A DNA stretch of 11,131 bases from UMGS1002 sp045586785 (GCA_045586785.1 JAZNBA010000024.1:1-11131); one strand, 5' to 3'; positions 1-7,421 are shown, counted from the stretch's first letter. Made by a program: numbers and translations. Notes: generated by a model from the letters alone, not told the origin.

Positions 1-2
1 AT

Positions 3-1250
3 AAGAAGACGTTGCGAGACAACGGCATAACCTTGGTGTCCGCCAAGGAGCATATCCCCGAAGGGCCGGAAGGTATCATTCTGGAGTCCTTGCTGGAGGG
101 GATGGCTGAATACTACTCGGTAGAGTTGGCACAGAAGGTCAGCCGAGGACAACGTGAGACACGTATCAAGGGCAATTACTCCGGCGGCGGTGTTCCGTAT
201 GGCTATAAAGTAGAGAACAAGAAGTTCGTGATCTGTGAGGACGAAGCCAAGATCGTCATTCGTATCTTTGAAATGTACGCATCCGGCGTGATCGGCAAGA
301 AAATCATCAAAACTCTGACCGACGAGGGTATCATGCACCGCAAGGGCAAGCCGTTTACGAAATCCATCATATACGGGATTTTACAGAATGAGCGGTACGT
401 CGGTATTTACAACCATAAAACCGAAGGCGCCTACACGGATATGTTTCCGCGGATCGTACCACAGCATTTGTTTGATATGGTGCAAGTGATCACTGCCGGG
501 AACCGCCATGGCAAGCATCCGGAAGATGTTGTGTATTTACTCCGAAACAAATTGAAATGCGGATATTGTGGCAAGTCTATCGCTTCTGAATCGGGAACGT
601 CAAGCACAGGTGCTGTTGTTCGCTACTATAAGTGCAGCACCCGAAAAAAGGATTCTTCCAAATGCCGCAAGTCCATGATCCGCAAGGAGATACTGGAACA
701 ACTCATCGTAGACGTTACCATCAAGGTTCTGAATGATCCGGCAACCATTGACACGATCACGGAACGTGTATTTGCAGCCCATGAAAGAAGGCTTGCCGAC
801 ACGTCCGTTGTGAACATCCTGGAAGCCGAGCGAGACAAAATCCGCAAGGCTCTTGATAATATGCTCAACGCTGTAGAGCAAGGCATTATCACCAGCTCCA
901 CCAAGCAACGCATCGAAGAATTGGAAGCCGCCTTGGAGGTGGCAGAGGGAAAGATCCTCGTCGAAAGATCCAAGGATAAAGTACAGATCACGCCGGCGGA
1001 CATCAAACGCTTTATCATGAAAGCCCTCAAAAAAGATCCTCGGCTGATGATCAAACTGCTCGTTAAGGAGATCATCTTATACGACGACAAAGTGGAGGTG
1101 TATTACAACTGCATAGATAAGAAAAGGCCTGATGACTTGGATCATCAGGCTTTCTGCATATATAGGGAAGCTTGTAATATTGACCCCAAAGATTACGGGT
1201 TGAACTATAACGCGGTATGTTGTAAGTTTGTTTTGGAGATGTTTTTTTGA
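3..1250 (+). CDS. Large serine recombinase, 5'-truncated by the window edge
   Basis: Site-specific DNA integrase/excisionase of the large serine recombinase family, which integrates and excises mobile elements through a serine-DNA intermediate. The open frame runs in from the left edge. The TTG at position 12 is only an internal leucine codon, and the catalytic serine and most of the resolvase domain lie outside. What remains starts at the end of the resolvase domain and its long helix (LESLLEGMAEYYSVELAQKV). A recombinase domain follows (YGYKVENK, with FTKSIIYGILQNERYVG at its end), then a zinc ribbon with CGYC plus two later cysteines (YYKCS, SKC), a charged coiled-coil stretch and a C-terminal tail ending in LEMFF. 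The reading frame is intact. A 9-bp hairpin at 1127-1150 lies inside the coding tail. The only following gene, at 1476, points the opposite way. The family call is very safe; activity cannot be judged without the N-terminus. Confidence 0.93.
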   Translation, partial: KKTLRDNGITLVSAKEHIPEGPEGIILESLLEGMAEYYSVELAQKVSRGQRETRIKGNYSGGGVPYGYKVENKKFVICEDEAKIVIRIFEMYASGVIGKKIIKTLTDEGIMHRKGKPFTKSIIYGILQNERYVGIYNHKTEGAYTDMFPRIVPQHLFDMVQVITAGNRHGKHPEDVVYLLRNKLKCGYCGKSIASESGTSSTGAVVRYYKCSTRKKDSSKCRKSMIRKEILEQLIVDVTIKVLNDPATIDTITERVFAAHERRLADTSVVNILEAERDKIRKALDNMLNAVEQGIITSSTKQRIEELEAALEVAEGKILVERSKDKVQITPADIKRFIMKALKKDPRLMIKLLVKEIILYDDKVEVYYNCIDKKRPDDLDHQAFCIYREACNIDPKDYGLNYNAVCCKFVLEMFF

Positions 1251-1330
1251 AATAATCTACAACTTATGATTTCCATAATATTCCTTGCGGATTTTTAGCA
1301 TATTCAACTATTTTTTATAGGTGTTTTAGT

Positions 1331-1351
1331 AGGGGTGACTTATTGCGGCCA
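1331..1351. repeat. Direct repeat copy A (21 bp, 19/21 match to copy B at 4197)
   Basis: A 21-base stretch containing TGACTTATTGCG lies 80 bp after the serine recombinase stop. It matches 4197-4217 in the same orientation with two mismatches. In both places TTCAACTA lies just upstream (about 20 bp away here, directly adjacent at copy B) and a hairpin terminator lies just downstream. It may be a recombination half-site of an integrated element or a conserved 3' end of a transcript. Confidence 0.6.
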
Positions 1352-1356
1352 AAACT

Positions 1357-1391
1357 AACGAGTCCGAACAAAAAAGTTCAGATTCGTTTTT
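1357..1391 (+). terminator. Rho-independent terminator after the serine recombinase
   Basis: A 13-bp stem (1357-1369 with 1376-1388) contains one G-U pair and one mismatch, closes on an A6 loop and is followed by a short T-run. It would end plus-strand transcription about 110 nt after the recombinase stop. On the minus strand the stem is followed by AGTTTT, so it may also weakly stop transcripts of the PHP gene, whose stop is about 85 nt away. Confidence 0.7.
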
Positions 1392-1475
1392 AGATAAACT
1401 ATGTTATTGTTAAGTCTTTTGCTAAGTTTTATATTCTTCTCGTTTGTGCGAACTATATAAAGCTCAAAAATAAAC

Positions 1476-3581
1476 TCACGAAATAACATTGTTTCTAGGA
1501 TGAATATAAATTTTTTCCGAGGTCAAATCGTTCAATACAAATTCAACATCTTCTTCGGAGAGCTGCAACTTACAATTTATATCCTTTTCAATGGTAAACG
1601 CAACTTCAGATATACTTTGATTATGAATGTCACACATTCTTTCTATTTGGGGTGTATCAGAAATATTAACAGCATTAAATTGCACCAAAAACTCTTGTTC
1701 CTTACTTATAATTTCCTTAACGCTATTTTCAATTTCCACATTTTTGTTTGCGCTAATATCCGATGGAATAACGAGATCATCCCACATTTGTCTTTTAAAA
1801 ATAAATGCGTTACCATGTTTTTGAAGCCAAAACCAAAGAAAAACATCTGATTTTAACCAAGCAAAAACATTATATAGTGAATTATTATCATAAAATCTGT
1901 CTTTAGGAACTAGCAGAATAGCGGAGCTACAAGAATCAAAGTAGAACTCCCCAGGCTCATCAATCAAATGACAACTCCCTCCATCTGTTAAAATGATTGC
2001 TGATTTGCTGAATTTGAGACGCTTTTCAAGATATTCGTTATCTTTGCTTTCATATACAGGACATGTAAATCTTAGATAAGCATCAGGCAACCTCGGACTA
2101 GTAGGAATTGTGTAATAAACATTTCCTTTTGGAGCACCATTTCCATTATTTATTTTAATAATATTCTCAATTGAATTTGTTTTTTCTTGGATTTCTATTA
2201 TATCAAAATAGTGTGATAAAGGACTTCCTTTAGTTTTTATTTTGTCAAACAAAACAAATTTTGATATAGGGTTTGATGCTTGATTTAATTTCCGTATAGC
2301 ATGTTTTATATTGTTATTGTTTCGTCTGTTAAACAATTCTATTTCAGAAATTACGTTTTCTTTTACAATCAGTTCTATTTCTTTAGCTGTTGCTGCTTTA
2401 ATTTTTGCTTCGGTATCTAAAATATAAACATTGTTTTTATCACATGCCCACAAACAAAAGCTACTATCCCGAATTAATATCAATGCAACGCTTTTCCCAT
2501 TTCCTAATTCTTGTACATTAAGATTAGCTTGGATTTTATTGGCTTTATAATTACAAAGTGAAATATTCTCTAGTGCTCTTTCAAATTGGGCTTTTAATTC
2601 TTCTTCTTTTGCATCTATTCCAACAAAACTATTATCATCAGATATTCCAAGTAGTATACATCCCGATCTATTATTTAATACCGCACACAAGGCTTTTGTC
2701 AATTCGGATATATTGTCTATATATACTGACTTGTAGCTCTCTGTACATCTATCAACCAGAGAATAAAAATCCGATTTTCCTATGTCATTTATCAAGCTTT
2801 CAGGAGAGTCAAATGCTCGTTTTAGCTCATCAAATGAAAATTTTTGCATGCTGCAAAAGGAATATTTACTTCCAATTGTATCACAACGATGAGAATCTGA
2901 AGCGTTTATAAATGCAATTGGCTTTTTTCTTGAATAATCAGGTTGCGATTTAATATTTGTTTGTATTTTTTTTAACTGTGATATACTGTTACAACTTATC
3001 GCATGGAGGTGATCGGATTTGAAAACATTTGCTCTATATAGTCCATCAAGCGAATTCCAAATTCCTTTATCCGAATCTACATGAGGGGCAATAACAATTT
3101 TTCCATCTAAACTTTGCTTTTCTAAAAATGTTTTTATATCCGTATTAGGAATAAAATCGCCGTCCGTACCTCTTTTATCATCCGTATAACCCATGTCATC
3201 TAACAACTTATCCAAATCATCCTTTTCTTCTTCTTTTGCAAGAACTATGATATGTATCCCGGGATTAATTGTTATTTCAACACCTAAAACAATATACAGT
3301 TGATCAAAAAGTTCCTTTTTATGCTCAATTTCTATTCTCTCCGCTTCTGGAATATTATATTTTTTGATAATTGAATACTCGTTTAGCGTATCTTCTCGCA
3401 ATTTCATGAAGTATTCATATCCTGCTAATGTATTATGGTCTGTTATCGCTATTATTTTTATTTCTTTTTGCACTGCATTTTCCAATATATTCCAATAACT
3501 TTTTTCGCTCTTTTCATCTTTGTAACACTTCGAGGCAGGAGTATGAATATGTAAATCCATTTTAAAAAAATCGTTTTTCAT
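1476..3581 (-). CDS. PHP phosphoesterase / AlbA_2-like / TRD-like fusion, putative defence protein
   Basis: A 701-residue probable metal-dependent phosphoesterase, likely acting on nucleic acid. The PHP domain (about residues 5-235) shows its metal-binding set: DLHIH (H11, H13), TDHN (D48, H49), E102, H110, APH (H167) and SDSH (D229, H231). Residues about 275-405 resemble the AlbA_2/Schlafen DNA-binding fold: LCAVLNNRSGCILLGISDD, then FVGI, and a final ATAKEIELIV helix. The usual acidic start and the arginine of the last strand are poorly kept. Residues about 485-635 resemble target-recognition domains of modification enzymes: a hydrophobic LKSDVFLWFWLQKHG segment, then DDLVIPSDI and a long helix. 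The start at 3581 has AGAGG six bases upstream; the internal Met8 lacks a ribosome binding site. The N-terminus resembles TrlF-type PHP proteins, but no P-loop is present. The gene is strongly AT-rich, monocistronic and has its own promoter. The PHP call is firm, AlbA_2 likely, TRD tentative; defence is inferred. Confidence 0.85.
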   Translation of the reverse strand: MKNDFFKMDLHIHTPASKCYKDEKSEKSYWNILENAVQKEIKIIAITDHNTLAGYEYFMKLREDTLNEYSIIKKYNIPEAERIEIEHKKELFDQLYIVLGVEITINPGIHIIVLAKEEEKDDLDKLLDDMGYTDDKRGTDGDFIPNTDIKTFLEKQSLDGKIVIAPHVDSDKGIWNSLDGLYRANVFKSDHLHAISCNSISQLKKIQTNIKSQPDYSRKKPIAFINASDSHRCDTIGSKYSFCSMQKFSFDELKRAFDSPESLINDIGKSDFYSLVDRCTESYKSVYIDNISELTKALCAVLNNRSGCILLGISDDNSFVGIDAKEEELKAQFERALENISLCNYKANKIQANLNVQELGNGKSVALILIRDSSFCLWACDKNNVYILDTEAKIKAATAKEIELIVKENVISEIELFNRRNNNNIKHAIRKLNQASNPISKFVLFDKIKTKGSPLSHYFDIIEIQEKTNSIENIIKINNGNGAPKGNVYYTIPTSPRLPDAYLRFTCPVYESKDNEYLEKRLKFSKSAIILTDGGSCHLIDEPGEFYFDSCSSAILLVPKDRFYDNNSLYNVFAWLKSDVFLWFWLQKHGNAFIFKRQMWDDLVIPSDISANKNVEIENSVKEIISKEQEFLVQFNAVNISDTPQIERMCDIHNQSISEVAFTIEKDINCKLQLSEEDVEFVLNDLTSEKIYIHPRNNVIS

Positions 3582-3606
3582 AATAAACCTCTTTTACTTT
3601 TTAATA

Positions 3607-3635
3607 ATTATATCATACTTCGACAAAAAAATCAA
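3607..3635 (-). promoter_or_regulatory. Promoter of the PHP fusion gene
   Basis: On the minus strand, TTGATT (3635-3630), a 17-bp spacer and a perfect TATAAT (3612-3607) with an extended-10 TG. The predicted start near 3600 leaves a leader of about 20 nt containing the AGAGG site. A partial dyad of A/T bases at about 3642-3660 lies just upstream and could be an operator, but this is weak. Confidence 0.8.
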
Positions 3636-3794
3636 GAAAATATTATATAATTTACATAATATTGGGTATGTTGTTTATTTAAAATTTAACCATGACAATC
3701 ACATTGTATAATGTAATTTGTAAAAACGCTTCATCCAGAGATAGAACGGATATTGAATTCCCAGTTCTCTTTGCCTATCGTGCTGTAACTTTTG

Positions 3795-3822
3795 AAGGGG
3801 CGACCATTCGTGGTCGCCCCTT
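3795..3822 (-). terminator. GGGGCGACC hairpin of the integrase remnant
   Basis: A perfect 11-bp stem (3795-3805 with 3812-3822) with a six-base loop. The same hairpin, with a slightly changed loop and base pairs, follows the intact integrase at 7499-7526. It sits at the same place relative to the degraded integrase 3' end, so the two are homologous. It lacks a strong T-run and may act as a terminator or as an end structure of the element. Confidence 0.65.
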
Positions 3823-4030
3823 TCGATGCCATGTTCACTTTTTTCTTTTTGACTGCGATTTTCGCTTTCATCGTCTTTATCAGCTCTGCGAGCTTTTCCT
3901 CGCATTCCTCTCATGTCTTGGCATATACGTTCTTAGATATGCGCTTTCGGGTCACTCTCGGTGTGAACGCCCTCCATAGAGGCGGTCATGATCATGATGT
4001 TCCTTTGCCTTGGAAATGTACTTTTGAGCC
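3823..4030 (-). pseudogene. Decayed 3' end of a tyrosine integrase (homologous to the gene at 7533)
   Basis: Read on the minus strand, this region aligns with the last 70 or so residues of the 482-residue integrase at 7533-8981, namely its extra C-terminal AP2-like domain. The stretch RISKNVYAKT, a stop, then EECEEKLAELIKTMKA is almost identical to the intact protein. The inactivating changes are a TGA replacing a CGA arginine codon inside the KTREE segment and two single-base deletions further upstream, in the segments matching MINDH and EGRF. Similarity fades near 4030, where text resembling KVHFQGKGT replaces KIRKSGTGC, so the parent was a related but not identical integrase. The catalytic domain is entirely gone. 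The remnant and its hairpin lie directly upstream of the PHP gene, just as the intact integrase lies upstream of the metallophosphoesterase gene. Confidence 0.85.
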
Positions 4031-4040
4031 GTCACTCGTA

Positions 4041-4069
4041 TTGACTTTTTGTAAAAAATGTGCTATATT
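4041..4069 (+). promoter_or_regulatory. Strong plus-strand promoter without an obvious protein gene
   Basis: TTGACT (4041-4046), a 17-bp spacer and TATATT (4064-4069) preceded by TGC, an extended -10. No credible coding sequence follows before the terminator at 4220-4250, so it most likely drives a short non-coding transcript. Confidence 0.6.
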
Positions 4070-4196
4070 GTGTTAGGAAAAGCTAAGATCATTCTCGCTG
4101 ATACGAGATTGGAAAATCCTTTTAAATCAAGGATAAATGCCACTTTTTCATCATAATTTTTCGCTTTGTTTTAAGGTTGACCATAGCCGTTCAACT

Positions 4197-4217
4197 AGGG
4201 TTGACTTATTGCGACCA
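4197..4217. repeat. Direct repeat copy B (partner of 1331-1351)
   Basis: It matches copy A at 19 of 21 positions and is preceded directly by TTCAACTA. A half-dyad GTTCAAC/GGTTGAC spans the left part. A and B are 2,866 bp apart and bracket the PHP gene, its promoter and the integrase remnant. Confidence 0.6.
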
Positions 4218-4219
4218 GC

Positions 4220-4250
4220 GTGAGTGTCCATAAGGGCACTCACATTTTTT
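4220..4250 (+). terminator. Intrinsic terminator of the candidate small RNA
   Basis: A 10-bp stem, GTGAGTGTCC with GGGCACTCAC (one G-U pair), a four-base ATAA loop, then CA/T6. This is a textbook plus-strand rho-independent terminator. Confidence 0.85.
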
Positions 4251-4263
4251 GTAAGACGAAAAC

Positions 4264-4434
4264 CACCCGCTAAGCGGGTGAACCAGTACGCGCAAGCAAA
4301 AAAGCAAGCCAACCGCTTTAGTGGTAGCTTGAGTCCGCTTGCGGTTGGCAGATCTTTGGGTGGGCTTTCAGCCCCGCCAGTAACATGCCCTTATAGGACT
4401 GAGCAAGTCATCGGCTTAGCCGGTAGTTATGACT
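4264..4434. mobile_element. Nested-palindrome block, possible IS200/IS605-type non-autonomous remnant
   Basis: There is no credible gene here, but hairpins are dense: CACCCGC/GCGGGTG with a TAA loop (4264-4280), GCCAACCGC/GCGGTTGGC enclosing 24 bases (4308-4349), GGGCT/AGCCC (4362-4374), and a nested AGTCAT/ATGACT around CGGCT/AGCCG (4406-4434). Closely spaced imperfect palindromes without a gene are typical of the ends of IS200/IS605-type elements and of the RNAs they encode. No TnpA or TnpB coding is present, so any element is a leftover. It could instead be an unrelated structured RNA. The family assignment is from general resemblance only. Confidence 0.35.
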
Positions 4435-4457
4435 ATATCTGTTATGAACATTCCGAC

Positions 4458-4510
4458 AAAAAAACAACGGGAAACAAACCTTTATTGGCTTGCTTTCCGT
4501 TGTTTTTTGA
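4458..4510. terminator. Bidirectional terminator after the metallophosphoesterase gene
   Basis: An A-rich left arm containing CAACGG and a right arm CCGTTG followed by T6 form a long hairpin (about 4458-4477 with 4489-4508, with small bulges). Read on the minus strand, the stem is also followed by a T-run. It lies about 75 nt after the stop of the gene at 4582 and is its likely terminator. It could also insulate against plus-strand transcription. Confidence 0.75.
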
Positions 4511-4581
4511 TTATTTTCAATAAAAACACTTTTATTAACTACATAACCCCTATCATTTATTCCACAGTTTATACCTACAAT

Positions 4582-7323
4582 CTAAATTATATAATTCTCC
4601 TTTTTAGTAATATTTGCTATCTCTCTTTTTATCTTATTATAAATTGTTTTATCAATTGTTTGATTGGTATTAATAACCAAATTTTTTGAATAATAAAAGT
4701 TCCTTCTATAAACTGAAATCAATTTAGCTAATACAGTATGTATTGTATATATTCCCGCATTTTGAGGAAGTAGCGAATCTATTGTACATTTTGTTGATAT
4801 GGTTCTAATACTTGTAACAGGAATAAGCTTGTGAACATATTCTCCAAGTTCATTTTTTTCAAAGTAACCTAATAGCCCTAATCTATAAAGAACTTCAAAC
4901 GGATCTGAAACTCCTTCTTCTTTGTATAGCTCGCTATATTTTCCACGCAATATGTTAATTTGATTGTATGACAGAATATCACTCGGAATTAATGATAAAA
5001 ACTTTTCGTCAAATAGTCCGTAGCAATCTGACTCATTAAATAATTCATTAACATACTCTTTAAGATATCCAAAACTATCTGACTTTATATAATCATCTAT
5101 CGTTGCTTTTACTGTTACCGAAGTGTTTTTCGATTCTCTAATAGTTTCAATATTATGAGTCAATCTTTGACATAATTTTGTTAAATCTCTTGCACGTCTA
5201 AAAGTATGACGATACAAATAGTTAAATAAATTCTCCTTACATTTGGTATTCTTATTTTCGATTTCATTTGTTCCCACAAAATATTCTGACAAAATATCTG
5301 TGTTCTCCATATATTCTTTGGGAATTTTAGATGTGTAACGATATTTGGGATTGTCATTATAAATATATTTTCTGTATAGTTTTTCCATATTTGTTTTAGA
5401 ATATGATAATTTGATTTCCCCTTGCATATTTTCAACATTTCTGAAATTGTAATCATTTTTATATGCAATAAAGACTTCCTGTCTCATTGTAATATACATC
5501 GCTATATCTGAACTAAAAAGATCATAATTTTGCAGCAATGCAATTTGAAATATTTCTCCCATCTTATTGGCAAAATGTGAAGGGATTTTCTTGTTGCAAT
5601 CAAAAGTCATTTGATCTATTGCGTCAATGAAAATTGCAAGACGAATATTGCTTTGTCTAAATCGCTTTGAAATAATATTTATTACTGATTTTAAATCCAT
5701 GTTTAAATTATTTATTGTATCTTGCGACCAATTTAAAACTAACATCATCATTTCAAGCGGCGAATAGGATTTTTTATTTGACAATATTTGTTTGATATCA
5801 CTGTTACTTTCAGAAGGTATAGTTAGTTGTATATTCCCACAATAACACTCATTATCTTCAAATTTAATGAAATCTTTCATACTATCAAACTCATGAACTG
5901 TTTGTAATATTGTTAAATATATTGCTGTTTGCCAATAATGGCTTATCCTTAAAATAAACCCTTGTATATTTGAAGAACAATCTTCTAAATTTATACCAGC
6001 CATTAAATCAGTCGTAATTGTAAAATTAGCTTTTTTGGACAAAACCTCATTTTTCGGAATACATATTACCCCATCCCTTTGCAAGATATAGCGTTTTAGA
6101 GTAATACACAAAGTTTTTCCATTTCCTTTTAATCCCAACAAGAAAGAAAACGAGAGATTTTTATTATTTAGGAAGCCCAAAACTGAAGCCTGATCAGGAT
6201 CTACCAGAACTTTTTCCATATTCTTTAACAAATGGTTGGTTTTTGACAAGTCTGCATTCTTCACCTTGGAAATTAGCGTTTCGCCCGTAACAGACCATAA
6301 GCTTGGTATACTTTCATCACTTTTATTGTTTTTTTGTTTTTTTTCTTTTTCAAAATCATCCTTTAAGGTATTAGTTTTCGCGCAACGGTCTTTCATGCTA
6401 AATTTAGGGGCAAAATTATTATCCTCCTTATAATTCTCATCCTCTTTAAAATCAAGTTTATTTTTATCCCATTTATAAAATTCGCACGTAACTTCTTTTT
6501 CCTTTACATCCCAATTATATATTATAAAGCCAAGTTCAGAATATTCATCTTTTGCTTCATATGCAGATTTATAACCAATAAAACATGGACAACAAAAATT
6601 ATTTGGAAAGTTATGTGTCATGTCCTCAACACCAGAGATGTGCTTATCTCCGCATAACAAAACAGAATTCATATTTCTTTTTAAAGATGAATTTAAAATT
6701 GCTTTATGTTCATTAAATATGTCATTTATGTAGTGATGCATACATGCTATTAGAGGATACTCATTATTTATAGATAATTTAGAAAGACTCATAGTATCCA
6801 AAATTTGTTTATGTTCATTGTTTCCATCACAAATATATGTAGAATTAATACACAAAATGTTAAGCATGTTTTTCCATACAAAAACATTATAGCCGTTTAC
6901 AATTTTTTCATATTCCTTGTATAAATCATCTCCATAAAATTCAATCAAAAATTTTTTGTAACCATTGTACTTTTTGATAATTTTTTCTTTTCTTGTATTG
7001 TATAGATCTGGGTCATCCTTCATCCTATTGCAAATTAAAGCAGAAATTTCTTCACTTTCTTCTTTAGCATCAATGTCACAATCATGATTGCCTGGAATAA
7101 TAAAAACATCTTCCTTGTTCAAACACAATTCATGAACTAATTCGTTGAGAAAATCTATTGTAATATCATATTTCCGATTAATTTGGTGTAAATCTCCGCT
7201 AACAATAAGAAATTGTATGTTCCGATTTTTTAATTTCTCAACATATTTTTTTTGCATCGTATTCCATTGAGAAAGATTAAACGTATGCAAATCAGACAAT
7301 TGAACCCAAGAAATCTTTTCCAT
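4582..7323 (-). CDS. Calcineurin-like metallophosphoesterase fused to a STAND-like P-loop NTPase, putative defence protein
   Basis: A 913-residue two-part protein. Residues 1-285 are a calcineurin-type phosphoesterase with the full metal-ligand order: SDLH (D11, H13), SGDLH (D44), PGNHD (N79, H80), MHH (H196) and CGDKH (H228), where CGHTH is more usual. A lysine-rich linker follows (about 290-340). Next comes an NTPase with Walker A GLKGNGKT (397-404), Walker B LAIFIDAID (D567, D570), a TMRQE sensor-like arginine (R614) and a RARDL motif (710-714), which in related ATPases leads into the lid. The rest (about 715-913) is helical, with a possible winged-helix segment near SDPFEVLYRLGLLGY. The frame opens at 7404, but the predicted transcript begins near 7386 and GGAG sits seven bases before the ATG at 7323, so I start there. 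The gene is monocistronic and AT-rich. The likely action is NTP-gated nucleic-acid or nucleotide cleavage on phage sensing; that role is inferred. It is unlike a simple DNA repair SbcD, which lacks a fused ATPase of this kind. Confidence 0.88.
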   Translation of the reverse strand: MEKISWVQLSDLHTFNLSQWNTMQKKYVEKLKNRNIQFLIVSGDLHQINRKYDITIDFLNELVHELCLNKEDVFIIPGNHDCDIDAKEESEEISALICNRMKDDPDLYNTRKEKIIKKYNGYKKFLIEFYGDDLYKEYEKIVNGYNVFVWKNMLNILCINSTYICDGNNEHKQILDTMSLSKLSINNEYPLIACMHHYINDIFNEHKAILNSSLKRNMNSVLLCGDKHISGVEDMTHNFPNNFCCPCFIGYKSAYEAKDEYSELGFIIYNWDVKEKEVTCEFYKWDKNKLDFKEDENYKEDNNFAPKFSMKDRCAKTNTLKDDFEKEKKQKNNKSDESIPSLWSVTGETLISKVKNADLSKTNHLLKNMEKVLVDPDQASVLGFLNNKNLSFSFLLGLKGNGKTLCITLKRYILQRDGVICIPKNEVLSKKANFTITTDLMAGINLEDCSSNIQGFILRISHYWQTAIYLTILQTVHEFDSMKDFIKFEDNECYCGNIQLTIPSESNSDIKQILSNKKSYSPLEMMMLVLNWSQDTINNLNMDLKSVINIISKRFRQSNIRLAIFIDAIDQMTFDCNKKIPSHFANKMGEIFQIALLQNYDLFSSDIAMYITMRQEVFIAYKNDYNFRNVENMQGEIKLSYSKTNMEKLYRKYIYNDNPKYRYTSKIPKEYMENTDILSEYFVGTNEIENKNTKCKENLFNYLYRHTFRRARDLTKLCQRLTHNIETIRESKNTSVTVKATIDDYIKSDSFGYLKEYVNELFNESDCYGLFDEKFLSLIPSDILSYNQINILRGKYSELYKEEGVSDPFEVLYRLGLLGYFEKNELGEYVHKLIPVTSIRTISTKCTIDSLLPQNAGIYTIHTVLAKLISVYRRNFYYSKNLVINTNQTIDKTIYNKIKREIANITKKENYII

Positions 7324-7392
7324 AATTATTCTCCATTGTAATTCTATTTTTTGATCATTCATTTTTGATTTAAACACAAATCCTTGAATTTT

Positions 7393-7421
7393 ATTATAAC
7401 ACATTTTTCATCAAAATTCAA
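7393..7421 (-). promoter_or_regulatory. Promoter of the metallophosphoesterase-NTPase gene
   Basis: On the minus strand, TTGAAT (7421-7416), a 17-bp spacer and a perfect TATAAT (7398-7393) with an extended-10 TG. It gives a leader of about 63 nt and lies beyond the integrase hairpin, so the cargo can be expressed independently of the integrase operon. It overlaps the upstream end of the open frame, which rules out the first Met as the start. Confidence 0.85.

Larger units (their letters stand above)
4076..4250 (+). ncRNA. Candidate small RNA of about 175 nt
   Basis: The interval is framed by a good promoter (4041-4069) and a clear intrinsic terminator (4220-4250). Inside are two small hairpins: TCTCG/CGAGA at 4093-4108 and ATCCTT/AAGGAT at 4117-4134. 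Then come a U-rich stretch and the 21-base repeat at 4197-4217. No open frame with a ribosome binding site is visible. I do not recognise the RNA family. Possible roles include a guide, an antitoxin RNA or a regulator of the flanking genes, but none is supported directly. The repeat followed by a terminator also occurs after the serine recombinase, which may mean the 3' end is conserved. Confidence 0.4.

Noticed and set aside
12..14. TTG as start codon of the serine recombinase
   Set aside because: The frame is open to the left edge and the text reads as the middle of the resolvase domain (KKTLRDNGITLVSA), so this is an internal leucine.
3692..4076. Small plus-strand open frames opposite the integrase remnant
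   Set aside because: They are antisense shadows of the remnant coding sequence and its hairpin, and lack translation signals.
4076..4250. Candidate small RNA as a Cas tracrRNA
   Set aside because: No CRISPR repeat, anti-repeat partner or cas gene is visible in the window, so the idea has no support.
4224..4523. 99-residue plus-strand open frame over the palindrome block
   Set aside because: It starts inside a terminator, runs through several hairpins, has no ribosome binding site and resembles no protein.
1476..7323. The two cargo genes as a single two-gene defence operon
   Set aside because: They have separate promoters, and a terminator, an integrase remnant and about 1 kb of non-coding DNA lie between them.
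7324..7404. Longer N-terminus for the metallophosphoesterase protein starting at 7404
   Set aside because: The predicted -10 box (7398-7393) lies inside this extension, no ribosome binding site precedes 7404, and the conserved domain begins right after the ATG at 7323, which has GGAG at ideal spacing.
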